Origin: an uncultured Pelagibacteraceae bacterium
Lineage (GTDB): Bacteria > Pseudomonadota > Alphaproteobacteria > Pelagibacterales > Pelagibacteraceae
DNA length: 13,502 nt
Reading direction: 5' to 3'
Assembly: GCA_902597695.1 (NCBI GenBank)
Contig: CACJYH010000015.1
Coordinates: forward strand, 1 to 13,502
Of this stretch, positions 1 to 7,269 are shown piece after piece; position 1 is the first letter of the stretch, and every line of letters begins with the position of its first letter. Both the position numbers and the translations under genes were made by a program. The notes under the pieces are model-generated. The model saw nothing but the letters and a program-made list of their open reading frames with translations, ran no database searches and was not told the origin of the DNA.

Positions 1-753
1 ACCGAAAAGTCTTAAGAGCATAATAAATAGGTTAATGAAATCTAAATAAAGAGTCAGAGCACCCATTACCGCTTTTTTACCCATTAACTCGCCAGTATCA
101 CTAGCAGAGTACATGTTTTTTATTTTTTGAGTATCATAAGCAGTAAGGCCTACAAAAATTAAAACTCCTAAAATTGAAATCACGAAATACATCATTGAAG
201 ATTTAAGAAAAATATTAACTAATGATGCAATAATAATTCCTATTAATCCCATCATCAAAAATGATCCGAACTTAGTTAAATCTCTCTTTGTTGTATAACC
301 ATAAATGCTCATAGCACCAAAAGTAGCTGAACAAATAAAAAATACTCTTGTTACACTTAAACCTGTGTAAACTAATAAAATTGAAGATAGTGATAAACCC
401 ATCAAAGCAGCAAAAATCCAAAAAGTTGTCTGAGCTTTTGATGCACTCATTTTGTTGATCCCAAAACTCATATAAAATACGACACCCAATGGAGCTAACA
501 TAACTATCCACTTAAGTCCTGATAAATAAATGGCATTTCCAACTTCAGTTAAAGCCACAATAGAACCACTTGCATCAGTGACAACTGACATCTTAAATGT
601 TATCAACGCTATAATTCCTGTAAGTAATATTCCAGTCGCCATGTAGTTATAAACTTTTAACATGTAGGCTCTTAAGCCCTCATCAGTAACCGCAGTGGTT
701 TCACGTGCTGCTGCTCTTGCTCTTGCTAGAATACCTTTTTTGTCTGTTGCCAT
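1..753 (-). CDS. Bax inhibitor-1/YccA-family integral membrane protein (3' end cut by window edge)
   Basis: Reading the minus strand from an ATG at 753 gives 251 codons open to base 1 with no stop, so the end lies just outside the window. The N-terminus (MATDKKGILARAR) is cytosolic and basic, followed by about seven hydrophobic segments (roughly residues 38-54, 82-98, 110-128, 134-152, 163-183, 188-204, 230-249). Late in the protein are TAYDTQKIK (203-211) and LYLDFINLFIMLLRLFG (235-251), the two Asp-bearing blocks typical of Bax-inhibitor-1 proteins such as YccA/YbhL and YetJ; D207 and D238 match the acidic pair tied to pH-dependent cation leak in that family. Bacterial members often end one to three residues after this LLRLFG block, so the gene is probably almost complete. 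It acts in the inner membrane, perhaps in ion homeostasis or FtsH-linked quality control; the role here is inferred. It diverges from the tas-like gene across 82 bp. Confidence 0.9.
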   Translation of the reverse strand, partial: MATDKKGILARARAAARETTAVTDEGLRAYMLKVYNYMATGILLTGIIALITFKMSVVTDASGSIVALTEVGNAIYLSGLKWIVMLAPLGVVFYMSFGINKMSASKAQTTFWIFAALMGLSLSSILLVYTGLSVTRVFFICSATFGAMSIYGYTTKRDLTKFGSFLMMGLIGIIIASLVNIFLKSSMMYFVISILGVLIFVGLTAYDTQKIKNMYSASDTGELMGKKAVMGALTLYLDFINLFIMLLRLFG

Positions 754-835
754 AATTTCTATAGATATATAGTCTTTTACTAAATATTCAAGATACCTTA
801 AAAGATTAATAAAAAATTATACTTTAAAAATCACT
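754..835. promoter_or_regulatory. Divergent promoter region between the Bax-inhibitor gene and the tas-argG run
   Basis: This 82-bp AT-rich spacer separates two head-to-head genes and must carry both promoters. On the minus strand a perfect TATAAT lies at 821-816, giving a leader of roughly 55 nt for the Bax-inhibitor gene. On the plus strand TATACT at 818-823 overlaps it and would start transcription only about 5-7 nt before the ATG at 836, a nearly leaderless message. I see no convincing -35 box for either direction, so both assignments are tentative. The overlap of the two -10 boxes would make the promoters mutually exclusive if both are real. Confidence 0.4.
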
Positions 836-1882
836 ATGAATTATAAAAAATTAGGCAATACGGATCTAGATGTGAGTACAATTTGTCTCGGTACTATGAC
901 CTGGGGCGAACAAAATACTCAAGAAGAGGGATTTCAGCAAATGGATTATGCTTTAGATCATGGTGTAAACTTTTGGGACACTGCAGAAATCTATTCCATA
1001 CCGATGAGAGAAGAAACATATGGGGAAACAGAGAGAATAATCGGTAACTGGTTTCAAAAAACAAAAAAAAGAGACAAGGTTGTTATAGCAACAAAAGTTT
1101 GTGGTAATACTTCAAACAAATATATCAGGGGTGGTGGTTATAATTTTGGAAAAAAAAAAATTTCTGAAGCTTTAGAGGAAAGTCTTAAAAGATTGAAAAC
1201 AGACTATATCGATCTCTATCAACTTCATTGGCCAGAGAGAAATACAAATTTTTTTGGGAAACATGGTTATGAACACGACGAAAACGATAATGATTGGACA
1301 CCGTTTGAAGAAATACTTGAAAGTTTAAAAAAATTTATTGAACAAGGTAAAATTAGATACATTGGTCTATCTAATGAAACTGCATGGGGTTTGTCAAAAT
1401 TTCTTGAAATATCAAAATTAAAAGATTTACCAAAAATGATGTCGGTGCAAAATCCCTACAATTTACTCAATAGAACTTATGAGGTTGGACTTGCAGAAAT
1501 TTCTGTTAGGGAGAAAAGTGGTTTGTTAGCCTACTCGCCTTTAGCATTTGGATACTTAACAGGAAAATATAGAAATAATAATTTACCAGAAAAATCAAGA
1601 ATGAAACTGGAGATATTTAAAGATTTCACAAGATATAAAAATGAAAATGGTCAAAAAGCTATCGAAGAATATTATAAGTTATCACAAAAATTCGATGTTG
1701 ATTTTACTCAAATGTCATTGAAGTTTTGTGAAATACAGCCATTTGTGACTAGTGTGATAATAGGTGCAACAACAATCCAACAGTTGAAAACAAACATAGA
1801 AAGTGTAAATGTAAGTTTAACAAGTGAAATTTTAAATGAGATTAATCAAATTCAAGAAAAGTTCCCAAACCCATGTCCATGA
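836..1882 (+). CDS. tas: Tas-type NADP(H)-dependent aldo/keto reductase
   Basis: This 348-residue protein is a full-length aldo/keto reductase and closely follows E. coli Tas (346 residues): the start MNYKKLGNTDLDVSTICLGTMT, the GEQNTQEE segment, LKTDYIDLYQLHWPERNTNFFGK, QNPYNLLNR, and a C-terminal IIGATTIQQLKTNIES that binds the NADP(H) phosphate region. The catalytic tetrad is visible as D48, Y53, K87 and H131. The fold is a cytosolic TIM barrel reducing carbonyl compounds; the physiological substrate is not evident (E. coli tas was found as a suppressor of tyrosine auxotrophy). The ATG at 836 is preceded by no Shine-Dalgarno sequence. Its TGA overlaps the ATG of the IalB-family gene, so it is likely the first gene of the run that continues through argG. 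Family assignment is firm; equivalence to Tas in function is inferred. Confidence 0.93.
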   Translation: MNYKKLGNTDLDVSTICLGTMTWGEQNTQEEGFQQMDYALDHGVNFWDTAEIYSIPMREETYGETERIIGNWFQKTKKRDKVVIATKVCGNTSNKYIRGGGYNFGKKKISEALEESLKRLKTDYIDLYQLHWPERNTNFFGKHGYEHDENDNDWTPFEEILESLKKFIEQGKIRYIGLSNETAWGLSKFLEISKLKDLPKMMSVQNPYNLLNRTYEVGLAEISVREKSGLLAYSPLAFGYLTGKYRNNNLPEKSRMKLEIFKDFTRYKNENGQKAIEEYYKLSQKFDVDFTQMSLKFCEIQPFVTSVIIGATTIQQLKTNIESVNVSLTSEILNEINQIQEKFPNPCP

Positions 1883-2385
1883 TTAAAAAAATTTTATTTA
1901 TATTCATATTTTTTGCTTTTTTTTTCACTTCAAATACTTTCGGAGAAGACCTAAAAAAAATTGGAAAATATAAAGATTGGGAAACAATGGTTTTAACAGA
2001 ATCATCTGGTAAAGTTTGTTTTGCTCAGTCTTCACCAATTTTACAATCTCCCAAAATAAATAAAAGAGATGCTAGATTGTTTGTAACATTTAGACCTGGT
2101 GAAAAAATTGCGAATGAAATCAGTACTACCGCTGGTTATGAATTTAATAAAAATAATACTGTCTTGGCAACTTCAGGTAATAACAAATTTAAATTTGATA
2201 TTAAGCAACAAGGTTTTGCATGGATGACTAGTAATAAAAAAGAAAAGATTATGGTCAAGATTATGAAAAAAGGTTCAAGAATAATGGTAACTGGATACAA
2301 TGAAAAAGGCTCTCAAACAATCGACCATTATTCATTATTGGGATTCACTAAAGCATATAATACTGCAAAAAAAGTTTGTAGTTAG
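1879..2385 (+). CDS. Invasion-associated locus B (IalB) family periplasmic protein
   Basis: The protein opens with a signal peptide (MIKKILFIFIFFAFFF, then TSNTFGED) and its mature part matches the IalB family (PF06776) of alphaproteobacteria: a YKDWETMVL start, SSGKVCFAQSSP, FVTFRPGEKIANEISTTAGY, a KFKFD strand, FAWMTS, MKKGSRIMVTGYNEKGSQTIDHYSLLGF and a final KKVCS. Two cysteines, one in KVCFA and one at the C-terminus, are conserved in the family and probably form a disulfide. Despite the name, members are widespread in free-living alphaproteobacteria and their biochemical role is unknown. I chose the ATG at 1879, which overlaps the upstream TGA as ATGA and gives 168 residues; an in-frame ATG two codons earlier at 1873 is equally possible. 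The stop is 3 bp before argG, so co-transcription is likely. Confidence 0.88.
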   Translation: MIKKILFIFIFFAFFFTSNTFGEDLKKIGKYKDWETMVLTESSGKVCFAQSSPILQSPKINKRDARLFVTFRPGEKIANEISTTAGYEFNKNNTVLATSGNNKFKFDIKQQGFAWMTSNKKEKIMVKIMKKGSRIMVTGYNEKGSQTIDHYSLLGFTKAYNTAKKVCS

Positions 2386-2388
2386 TTA

Positions 2389-3576
2389 ATGAAATCAAAA
2401 AAAAGAATTGTATTAGCTTACTCAGGCGGTTTAGATACATCTATTATTCTTAAATGGCTTCAAGAAAATTATGATGCAGAAATAATTTGTTACACCGCAA
2501 ATATCGGGCAAGAAATAAATAGAAAAAAAATTTTTTCCAATGCAAAAAAATTTGGTGTCACAAAAATAATTATAAATGATTTGAAAGATATTTTTGTTAA
2601 AGACTATATATTTCCAATGATACGTGGTCATGCAATTTATGAGGGTGTTTATCTATTAGGAACCTCAATCGCCAGACCTCTGATAGCAAAGGATCAAATT
2701 AAGGTTGCAAAAAAATTCAAAGCATATGCAGTATCTCATGGTGCTACTGGAAAAGGAAACGACCAAATAAGATTTGAGCTTGGTTATCATTATTTTGGTC
2801 CGAAAATAAAAATTATTACACCATGGAGAATATGGAATTTAAAATCTCGATCGGATTTAATTAATTATGCGAAGAAACACAATATTCCTATCCCAAAAGA
2901 CAAAAAAGGTGCATCTCCTTTTTCAGTAGATGATAATTTATTTCATACATCAACTGAAGGTAAGTTGCTAGAAAATCCAAAAAATTCCGCACCAGAATTT
3001 ATTTTTCAAAGAACTGTTTCTCCAGAAAAAGCTCCTAACAAAGCTACTCATGTAACAATAAATTTTAAAAATGGTGACCCCATTGGTCTTAATGGAAAAA
3101 AATTTGGACCAGCAAAATTATTATTAAAACTTAATCAATTGGCGGGAAAAAACGGAATAGGAAGAGTTGATCTTGTTGAAAATAGATTTTTGGGCATCAA
3201 GTCTAGAGGAGTTTATGAAACTCCAGGAGGTACATTGTTAATCCATGCACATAGAGCGATTGAGTCAGTTACGCTTGATAAAGAAACAATGCACAAAAAA
3301 GATGCAATAATGTCAAGGTACGCAGAATTGATTTATAATGGATATTGGTTTTCAAAAGAAAGGTTTAAACTTCAAAAAATTGTGGATTTGAAAAAAAATA
3401 AAATAAATGGATCTGTTAAACTTAAACTTTATAAAGGCAATATTACAATTCAATCAAGAATGACAAAAAGCAATGCTTACTCAATGAAAAAAGTTTCGTT
3501 TGAGGAAAATAAATCATTTATTAAATCAAATGTTGAGAAATTTATAAATTTTCATAAAAAAAAGTTAAGAAACTAG
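2389..3576 (+). CDS. argG: Argininosuccinate synthase
   Basis: The 395-residue protein catalyses the ATP-dependent joining of citrulline and aspartate to argininosuccinate, the penultimate step of arginine synthesis in the cytosol. The N-type ATP pyrophosphatase loop AYSGGLDTS is at residues 10-18. Other family blocks are GVYLLGTSIARPLIA (86-100), SHGATGKGNDQIRFE (116-130), TPWR (144-147), and FSVDDNLFHTSTEGKLLENP further on, which lines the citrulline/aspartate site. Length is normal for the family (about 395-410). The ATG at 2389 follows the IalB-family stop by 3 bp, so expression probably depends on the upstream promoter. No other arginine gene is present here; argH is not adjacent. Lysine-rich stretches reflect the AT bias. 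Confidence 0.98.
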   Translation: MKSKKRIVLAYSGGLDTSIILKWLQENYDAEIICYTANIGQEINRKKIFSNAKKFGVTKIIINDLKDIFVKDYIFPMIRGHAIYEGVYLLGTSIARPLIAKDQIKVAKKFKAYAVSHGATGKGNDQIRFELGYHYFGPKIKIITPWRIWNLKSRSDLINYAKKHNIPIPKDKKGASPFSVDDNLFHTSTEGKLLENPKNSAPEFIFQRTVSPEKAPNKATHVTINFKNGDPIGLNGKKFGPAKLLLKLNQLAGKNGIGRVDLVENRFLGIKSRGVYETPGGTLLIHAHRAIESVTLDKETMHKKDAIMSRYAELIYNGYWFSKERFKLQKIVDLKKNKINGSVKLKLYKGNITIQSRMTKSNAYSMKKVSFEENKSFIKSNVEKFINFHKKKLRN

Positions 3577-3636
3577 CTAATTATTTGGTGACAAATTGGG
3601 GATTGTTTATTTTTGAAAAAAACTTAATTTAAATTT

Positions 3637-4095
3637 ATGGAATCGTTTAAAAATTGGATGAAAGATACAGCAAACATTTTGTTCGATGATAGCAAAAATG
3701 ATCTTAGATCATTACCTAAAACTGTAAGATTGCAAATTTTATTGGTGTTAAGTTTTATTTGGACTACTGTTTTTAGTTTGTACGTATTCTCATATACAAC
3801 TTTTGTATTTGGGTGGACTGGACTTTTTTTAGCTCACATTGGATTAATATTTGCGGTATATTTGACATTTAAACATTTTCATAGAGCTGAGGAAAATTCT
3901 GCCAGCGTTTTTAAAACAAAAAATTTTGACCCCTTTAAAATAATGGTGCTCGTTTTTGTAATTGTTTTTATATTTGTGTTTTCAAAAGGAATTGAAGTGT
4001 TGACAAGTCCAAATCCATATTCTTATTCAATTCCGTATGATGGTTCCTCAAAATCAGTATTTGAAAAATGGTTACCATTTAGTAAAGATAAATAA
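3637..4095 (+). CDS. Unknown small integral membrane protein with three predicted helices
   Basis: I do not recognise this 152-residue protein. A charged N-terminal segment of about 30 residues (MESFKNWMKDTANILFDDSK) precedes three hydrophobic segments at about 32-53, 56-78 and 99-118, linked by a short basic loop containing FKHFHRAEE (78-86). The tail is polar, with the proline- and tyrosine-rich PNPYSYSIPYDG (125-136) and a terminal KWLPFSKDK, so it probably lies in the inner membrane with short soluble ends. A 60-bp gap separates it from argG. Its TAA shares one base with the ATG of the PsiE-family gene (TAATG), which suggests translational coupling and a joint function. I cannot assign a role; a small accessory subunit working with the PsiE-like protein is a guess. 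Confidence 0.8.
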   Translation: MESFKNWMKDTANILFDDSKNDLRSLPKTVRLQILLVLSFIWTTVFSLYVFSYTTFVFGWTGLFLAHIGLIFAVYLTFKHFHRAEENSASVFKTKNFDPFKIMVLVFVIVFIFVFSKGIEVLTSPNPYSYSIPYDGSSKSVFEKWLPFSKDK

Positions 4096-4475
4096 TGGAA
4101 AAGATAGCTAAAAACCTACAACTTCTTTTAATGTGTATCATTCTAGTAAGCACTGTAATTGCAGTTGGAATAGAGATTTATAAAATGTTTGAAAATCGAT
4201 CAGTAACCTTAGCTGATTTGCTGCTAATGTTTCTTTACTTAGAAGTGCTAGCGATGGTAAGAGTTTTTTGGAACCAGCAATCTATAAGCATTACATTACC
4301 ACTACTTATAGCTATTACAGCATTAGCACGATTTATTATTTTACAGGGAAAAGAAATGGATCCAAGTGCATTAGTATATGAAGCGGTAGCAATAGTTTTA
4401 ATTGCAGGTGCTATTGTAATCTTGAGATTAAGACATAGCGATAAATTAGGTCTAAAGAAAAAAAAATCGAAATAA
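4095..4475 (+). CDS. PsiE-family inner membrane protein
   Basis: This 126-residue protein has four hydrophobic segments (about 8-28, 38-57, 65-84, 92-111) and a lysine-rich cytosolic tail (LGLKKKKSK). The sequence pattern LLLMFLYLEVLAMVRVFW (42-59) followed by ITALARFIILQG (74-85) is characteristic of the PsiE family (phosphate-starvation-inducible E, PF06146). In E. coli psiE is induced by phosphate starvation, but its molecular function is unknown. Phosphate control here is not supported: I did not find a recognisable Pho box upstream, and the gene appears to be inside an operon. It overlaps the preceding membrane protein gene by one base and ends 6 bp before the photolyase homologue. Family assignment is reasonable; role unknown. 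Confidence 0.8.
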   Translation: MEKIAKNLQLLLMCIILVSTVIAVGIEIYKMFENRSVTLADLLLMFLYLEVLAMVRVFWNQQSISITLPLLIAITALARFIILQGKEMDPSALVYEAVAIVLIAGAIVILRLRHSDKLGLKKKKSK

Positions 4476-4481
4476 TTAAAA

Positions 4482-5621
4482 ATGAATTTTGAAGCTTCAA
4501 GGGCTAAGGCCTTAGACAAACTAAATCATTTTGTGGAAAACAACCTCTCAGAGTATTCAAAACTTAGAAACTTTGATTACGGACCTGACAACAGATCTAA
4601 TATTTCTTGTTTATCTCCATATATTACTCACGGAATTATCAATGAAAAAGAAGTTATTAAAAAATCTCTTAATAAATTTTCATTCGCAAAAAATGAAAAA
4701 TTTATTCAAGAAGTATTGTGGCGTACATATTGGAAAGGTTGGTTAGAATTAAGACCCAGTGTTTGGACAGATTTTTTAATTGAACTAAAAAAGATTAAAG
4801 AAGATTTTCAAAACAATCAAACTTATAAAAACGCGATTGAGGGAAAAACAAATGTTGAGTGCTTTAACTATTGGGTCAACGAACTCAAAGAAAATAATTA
4901 TTTGCATAATCATACTAGAATGTGGTTTGCCAGTATTTGGATTTTTACGTTAAATTTGCCATGGCAATTGGGAGCGGAATTTTTTATGCAACATCTTTAT
5001 GATGGAGACGCTGCATCAAACACTCTTGGATGGAGATGGGTTGCGGGTGTTCAAACACAGGGAAAACATTATTTAGCAAGTGAGTGGAATATAAAAAAAT
5101 TTACTAATAATAGATTTAGTAATATTAAATTAAATGAAAACGCTCCACCCAAAATTTCTGAAAAGAAATACTCAATTTTAAAACAGGATTTTACTAATCC
5201 TGAAAATATTGATCAAAATAATTTGATAATATTCGAGAATAACCTCTGTTTTGAAACAAGTGATTTTCAAAATAATAAATTTAAAAAATTTTATATAATT
5301 TCGAATAAAAATGAAAATAGATGCATCAAACTTAGTGAAAAAGTTCTAAAATTTAAGTCTTCACTTATTCAAGACCAGGAACAAAGATTTAAAAATCAAT
5401 CTATTGATTGTGAAGTTATAGATATTAGCGAAATTAAAAAGATAGAAAAAGCAGTCGGGTTGTATCCAACTGTTGGAGAAAATTTAGATTATTTGAATTC
5501 AAATACTTTTAAAATCAATTTCCTTTATAGAGAACTTGATCAAAACTCTTGGCAATATTGTAATAAAGGTTTCTTTAACTTTAAAAATTATATTCCAAAA
5601 ATTATTTCAACACTTAACTAA
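4482..5621 (+). CDS. Photolyase/cryptochrome homologue starting with the FAD-binding domain, with a C-terminal alpha/beta domain
   Basis: Residues about 1-212 form the helical FAD-binding domain of the photolyase/cryptochrome superfamily: LSPYITHGIIN (44-54), FIQEVLWRTYWKGW (74-87), HNHTRMWFASIW (142-153) and DGDAASNTLGWRWVAG (174-189), which carries the flavin-contacting Asp/Asn segment and a tryptophan in the position of the electron-transfer triad. The usual N-terminal antenna domain is absent and cannot be upstream, because the preceding gene ends 6 bp before the ATG at 4482. Instead residues about 243-379 look like an alpha/beta domain: strand NNLIIFENNLCF (246-257), strand KKFYIISN (268-275), a long helix (about 281-304) and strand DCEVIDI (309-315). 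I infer a permuted domain order. It may repair DNA using light or sense light; neither is shown by sequence. Its TAA overlaps the stop of the convergent gene. Confidence 0.87.
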   Translation: MNFEASRAKALDKLNHFVENNLSEYSKLRNFDYGPDNRSNISCLSPYITHGIINEKEVIKKSLNKFSFAKNEKFIQEVLWRTYWKGWLELRPSVWTDFLIELKKIKEDFQNNQTYKNAIEGKTNVECFNYWVNELKENNYLHNHTRMWFASIWIFTLNLPWQLGAEFFMQHLYDGDAASNTLGWRWVAGVQTQGKHYLASEWNIKKFTNNRFSNIKLNENAPPKISEKKYSILKQDFTNPENIDQNNLIIFENNLCFETSDFQNNKFKKFYIISNKNENRCIKLSEKVLKFKSSLIQDQEQRFKNQSIDCEVIDISEIKKIEKAVGLYPTVGENLDYLNSNTFKINFLYRELDQNSWQYCNKGFFNFKNYIPKIISTLN

Positions 5622-5839
5622 AACCATCTAAACATGCCAATAATCCCGGCTGTTGCATAAAAGAATTGTAAAAATAATATTCCTCTATGACCACCTCGAT
5701 AAGCCCAAATTCCAATTAGAATTGCAGATATAAGTAGTAAACAAAAACCAAAAAACTCTATACCAATGTTCATAGCTACAAATAATGAGTACATTATTGC
5801 AGTGATAACACCTGCCCACTCAAAAATTTTATTATTCAT
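5618..5839 (-). CDS. Small three-helix membrane protein of unknown function
   Basis: The 73-residue product is almost entirely hydrophobic, with three predicted helices (about 8-24, 28-47, 53-70) separated by a short basic turn AYRGGHRG (46-53) and ending GMFRWF. Its pattern loosely recalls half of a PnuC- or SWEET-like small transporter, but the similarity is too weak for a name. The ATG at 5839 overlaps the TGA of the upstream amidotransferase gene as ATGA, so translation is probably coupled and the two products may belong together. It is the last gene of the minus-strand run. Its TAG overlaps the TAA of the convergent photolyase homologue, so there is no room for a terminator between them. 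The ORF is real by context and composition; the function is unknown. Confidence 0.75.
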   Translation of the reverse strand: MNNKIFEWAGVITAIMYSLFVAMNIGIEFFGFCLLLISAILIGIWAYRGGHRGILFLQFFYATAGIIGMFRWF

Positions 5840-6555
5840 AAAAGTTTTTTAAAGTTATTATAAAGAATCTTAGAATAATTATTCATATCTGTCATATTAT
5901 CTTTAGCAGATTGATCAAATTTTTCTAACGCTCCATTTCCTAAATGATCTTCAAGGGCTTTTTTATATTCTGGTACACATCCCCACTCTTTTACAGTCGT
6001 GTCTTTTATCTCAATGTGGAATTGGATACCGTAAGCATGATCTTGATATTTAAAAATTTGATATTTAGTAATTGGAGATGACGCTAATAAAGTGACATCA
6101 TAATTATTTTCTATTTCTTGGACCTCGTAAGAATGCCATTGTAAACTTTTAATTTGGTCAGGAAATTTTGAGAATAAATTGTCTTTATTTTTTTCTTGGG
6201 TGAAATTGATATCCATCATTCCAATCTCTGCTGGCCTTGATTTAACAATTTTACCTCCAACAACTTCACCTAATAACTGACAACCTAAACAAAAACCTAA
6301 ATATGGTTTTTTTAAATCAATAACAAATTCTTTAATTCTTTTTTTTTCCTCAACTAACCAAGGAAATTCTTTTTCCATATAAGTATCCATCGGACCTCCC
6401 ATACAAAACATTCCATCGAATTCATTCAAGTTTGTTGGAATTTTTTGACCCTCATCTAATTCAATTGTAGTAAGATTGAATCCATCAGCCATCATTAAAT
6501 CCTTTATATAACCTGGATCTTCAATTTTAATGTGTTGTAAAATAATTATGTTCAA
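5836..6555 (-). CDS. Class I glutamine amidotransferase domain protein (GuaA-N-like, COG0518)
   Basis: The 239-residue protein is a stand-alone class I glutamine amidotransferase: FDGMFCMGGPMD (46-57, oxyanion region), the nucleophile elbow GFCLGCQLLG (87-96) with catalytic C89, and YGIQFHIE (175-182) with H180 and E182 completing the triad. Family members release ammonia from glutamine or hydrolyse gamma-glutamyl compounds; no synthetase partner lies beside it, so the substrate is open. The start is a TTG at 6555. No ATG or GTG exists between it and the upstream stops, and MNIIILQHIK is the expected first strand of the fold. It lies in the same frame as the preceding cysteine-rich gene, separated from it by tandem TAA stops and 24 bp in all. 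It overlaps the small membrane protein gene by 4 bp. Confidence 0.88.
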   Translation of the reverse strand: MNIIILQHIKIEDPGYIKDLMMADGFNLTTIELDEGQKIPTNLNEFDGMFCMGGPMDTYMEKEFPWLVEEKKRIKEFVIDLKKPYLGFCLGCQLLGEVVGGKIVKSRPAEIGMMDINFTQEKNKDNLFSKFPDQIKSLQWHSYEVQEIENNYDVTLLASSPITKYQIFKYQDHAYGIQFHIEIKDTTVKEWGCVPEYKKALEDHLGNGALEKFDQSAKDNMTDMNNYSKILYNNFKKLL

Positions 6556-6579
6556 TCTAAAAGTTTTTCTTAAAATTTA

Positions 6580-7269
6580 TTATCTTGCTAGTTTTATAAA
6601 AATATCACCCATACCTGCATCTAAATTTTCTAAAGGTGTATTATTTCTCAACTCACAATATCTACCCGTCACTTGATGACTTTTAACAAAGTCTATCTCA
6701 TCTTTCGCACAATTTTTTCCATTGTGCAATAAACCTATTACTATTCGATCATTAAGACTATGCACTTCTGATTTATTGATTTTTTCACCATTGCAAAAAT
6801 AATCTTTATTTACTCTATTAGGAAAATCTTTTTTAGAACAAGGATTTTTTATTGTTAAAACATAGAATTCTTTAAAACCATCCTCAAATTCATGTTTCAT
6901 CTTTTGGGCTTCAGAATACTTCATAAGATCACACGAACATGGAACACAGCACCTATAATAGTCTCCACAAATTTTTTTGCTTGTTTCACTTTCTTTTATA
7001 AATAAGAATTCTGAGTCACTATTTGGGTCAATTAAAGATCCAGAAACTGCACAATATAATTTATTAAATTCAATAAAGTCTTTGTAAGTTATTTTTTTAT
7101 CTATGATGTATTTAAAAAATTTTGGTCCTGCAGCATTTCTATTTTTATCTGGGAATATTCTAGACCAATCAGTAATAAGCTCTTTGTGATAATTTTTTTC
7201 TCCAGCAAACGACTTAACCTGAAATGATATTAAAAATACAATTAAAAATATATTGAATATTTTTTTCAT
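6580..7269 (-). CDS. Secreted cysteine-rich protein of unknown function
   Basis: A signal peptide ([23 protein letters not shown], probable cleavage after about residue 22) precedes a mature protein of roughly 207 residues with ten cysteines at 73, 101, 107, 108, 111, 113, 144, 159, 187 and 205. Five fall in the cluster CGDYYRCCVPCSCD (101-114). In the periplasm these would form disulfides, or the CC-P-C-C cluster could bind metal. I do not recognise a domain. Its ATG overlaps the TGA of the FG-GAP/UnbV gene (ATGA), and both products are predicted to be exported, so they probably act on the same process outside the cytoplasm. The downstream amidotransferase begins 24 bp after its stop. The composition is like its neighbours and gives no sign of recent transfer. 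Confidence 0.82.
   Translation of the reverse strand: MKKIFNIFLIVFLISFQVKSFAGEKNYHKELITDWSRIFPDKNRNAAGPKFFKYIIDKKITYKDFIEFNKLYCAVSGSLIDPNSDSEFLFIKESETSKKICGDYYRCCVPCSCDLMKYSEAQKMKHEFEDGFKEFYVLTIKNPCSKKDFPNRVNKDYFCNGEKINKSEVHSLNDRIVIGLLHNGKNCAKDEIDFVKSHQVTGRYCELRNNTPLENLDAGMGDIFIKLAR

Noticed and set aside
272..511. Minus-strand open frame of 79 codons inside the Bax-inhibitor gene
   Set aside because: It lies out of frame on the same strand as the well-supported membrane protein and has no domain or plausible composition.
2431..2631. Minus-strand open frame opposite argG
   Set aside because: It is antisense to a conserved part of argG, and its composition (many Phe, Ile, Asn, Cys) is typical of an AT-rich shadow frame.
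3577..3636. Possible promoter or terminator between argG and the unknown membrane protein gene
   Set aside because: The 60-bp gap contains no hairpin followed by a T run and no convincing -35/-10 pair, so read-through from argG is the simpler explanation.
4235..4519. Minus-strand open frame opposite the PsiE-family gene
   Set aside because: It overlaps two well-supported plus-strand genes and shows no recognisable motif.
4531..4746. Plus-strand 71-codon frame inside the photolyase homologue
   Set aside because: It is a frame shadow: the FAD-domain motifs are read in the other frame.
4482..5621. Photolyase homologue as a gene truncated by deletion of its N-terminal half
   Set aside because: It has an ordinary ATG 6 bp after the upstream gene, intact FAD-domain motifs and a full C-terminal domain, which fit a real variant architecture better than a broken gene.
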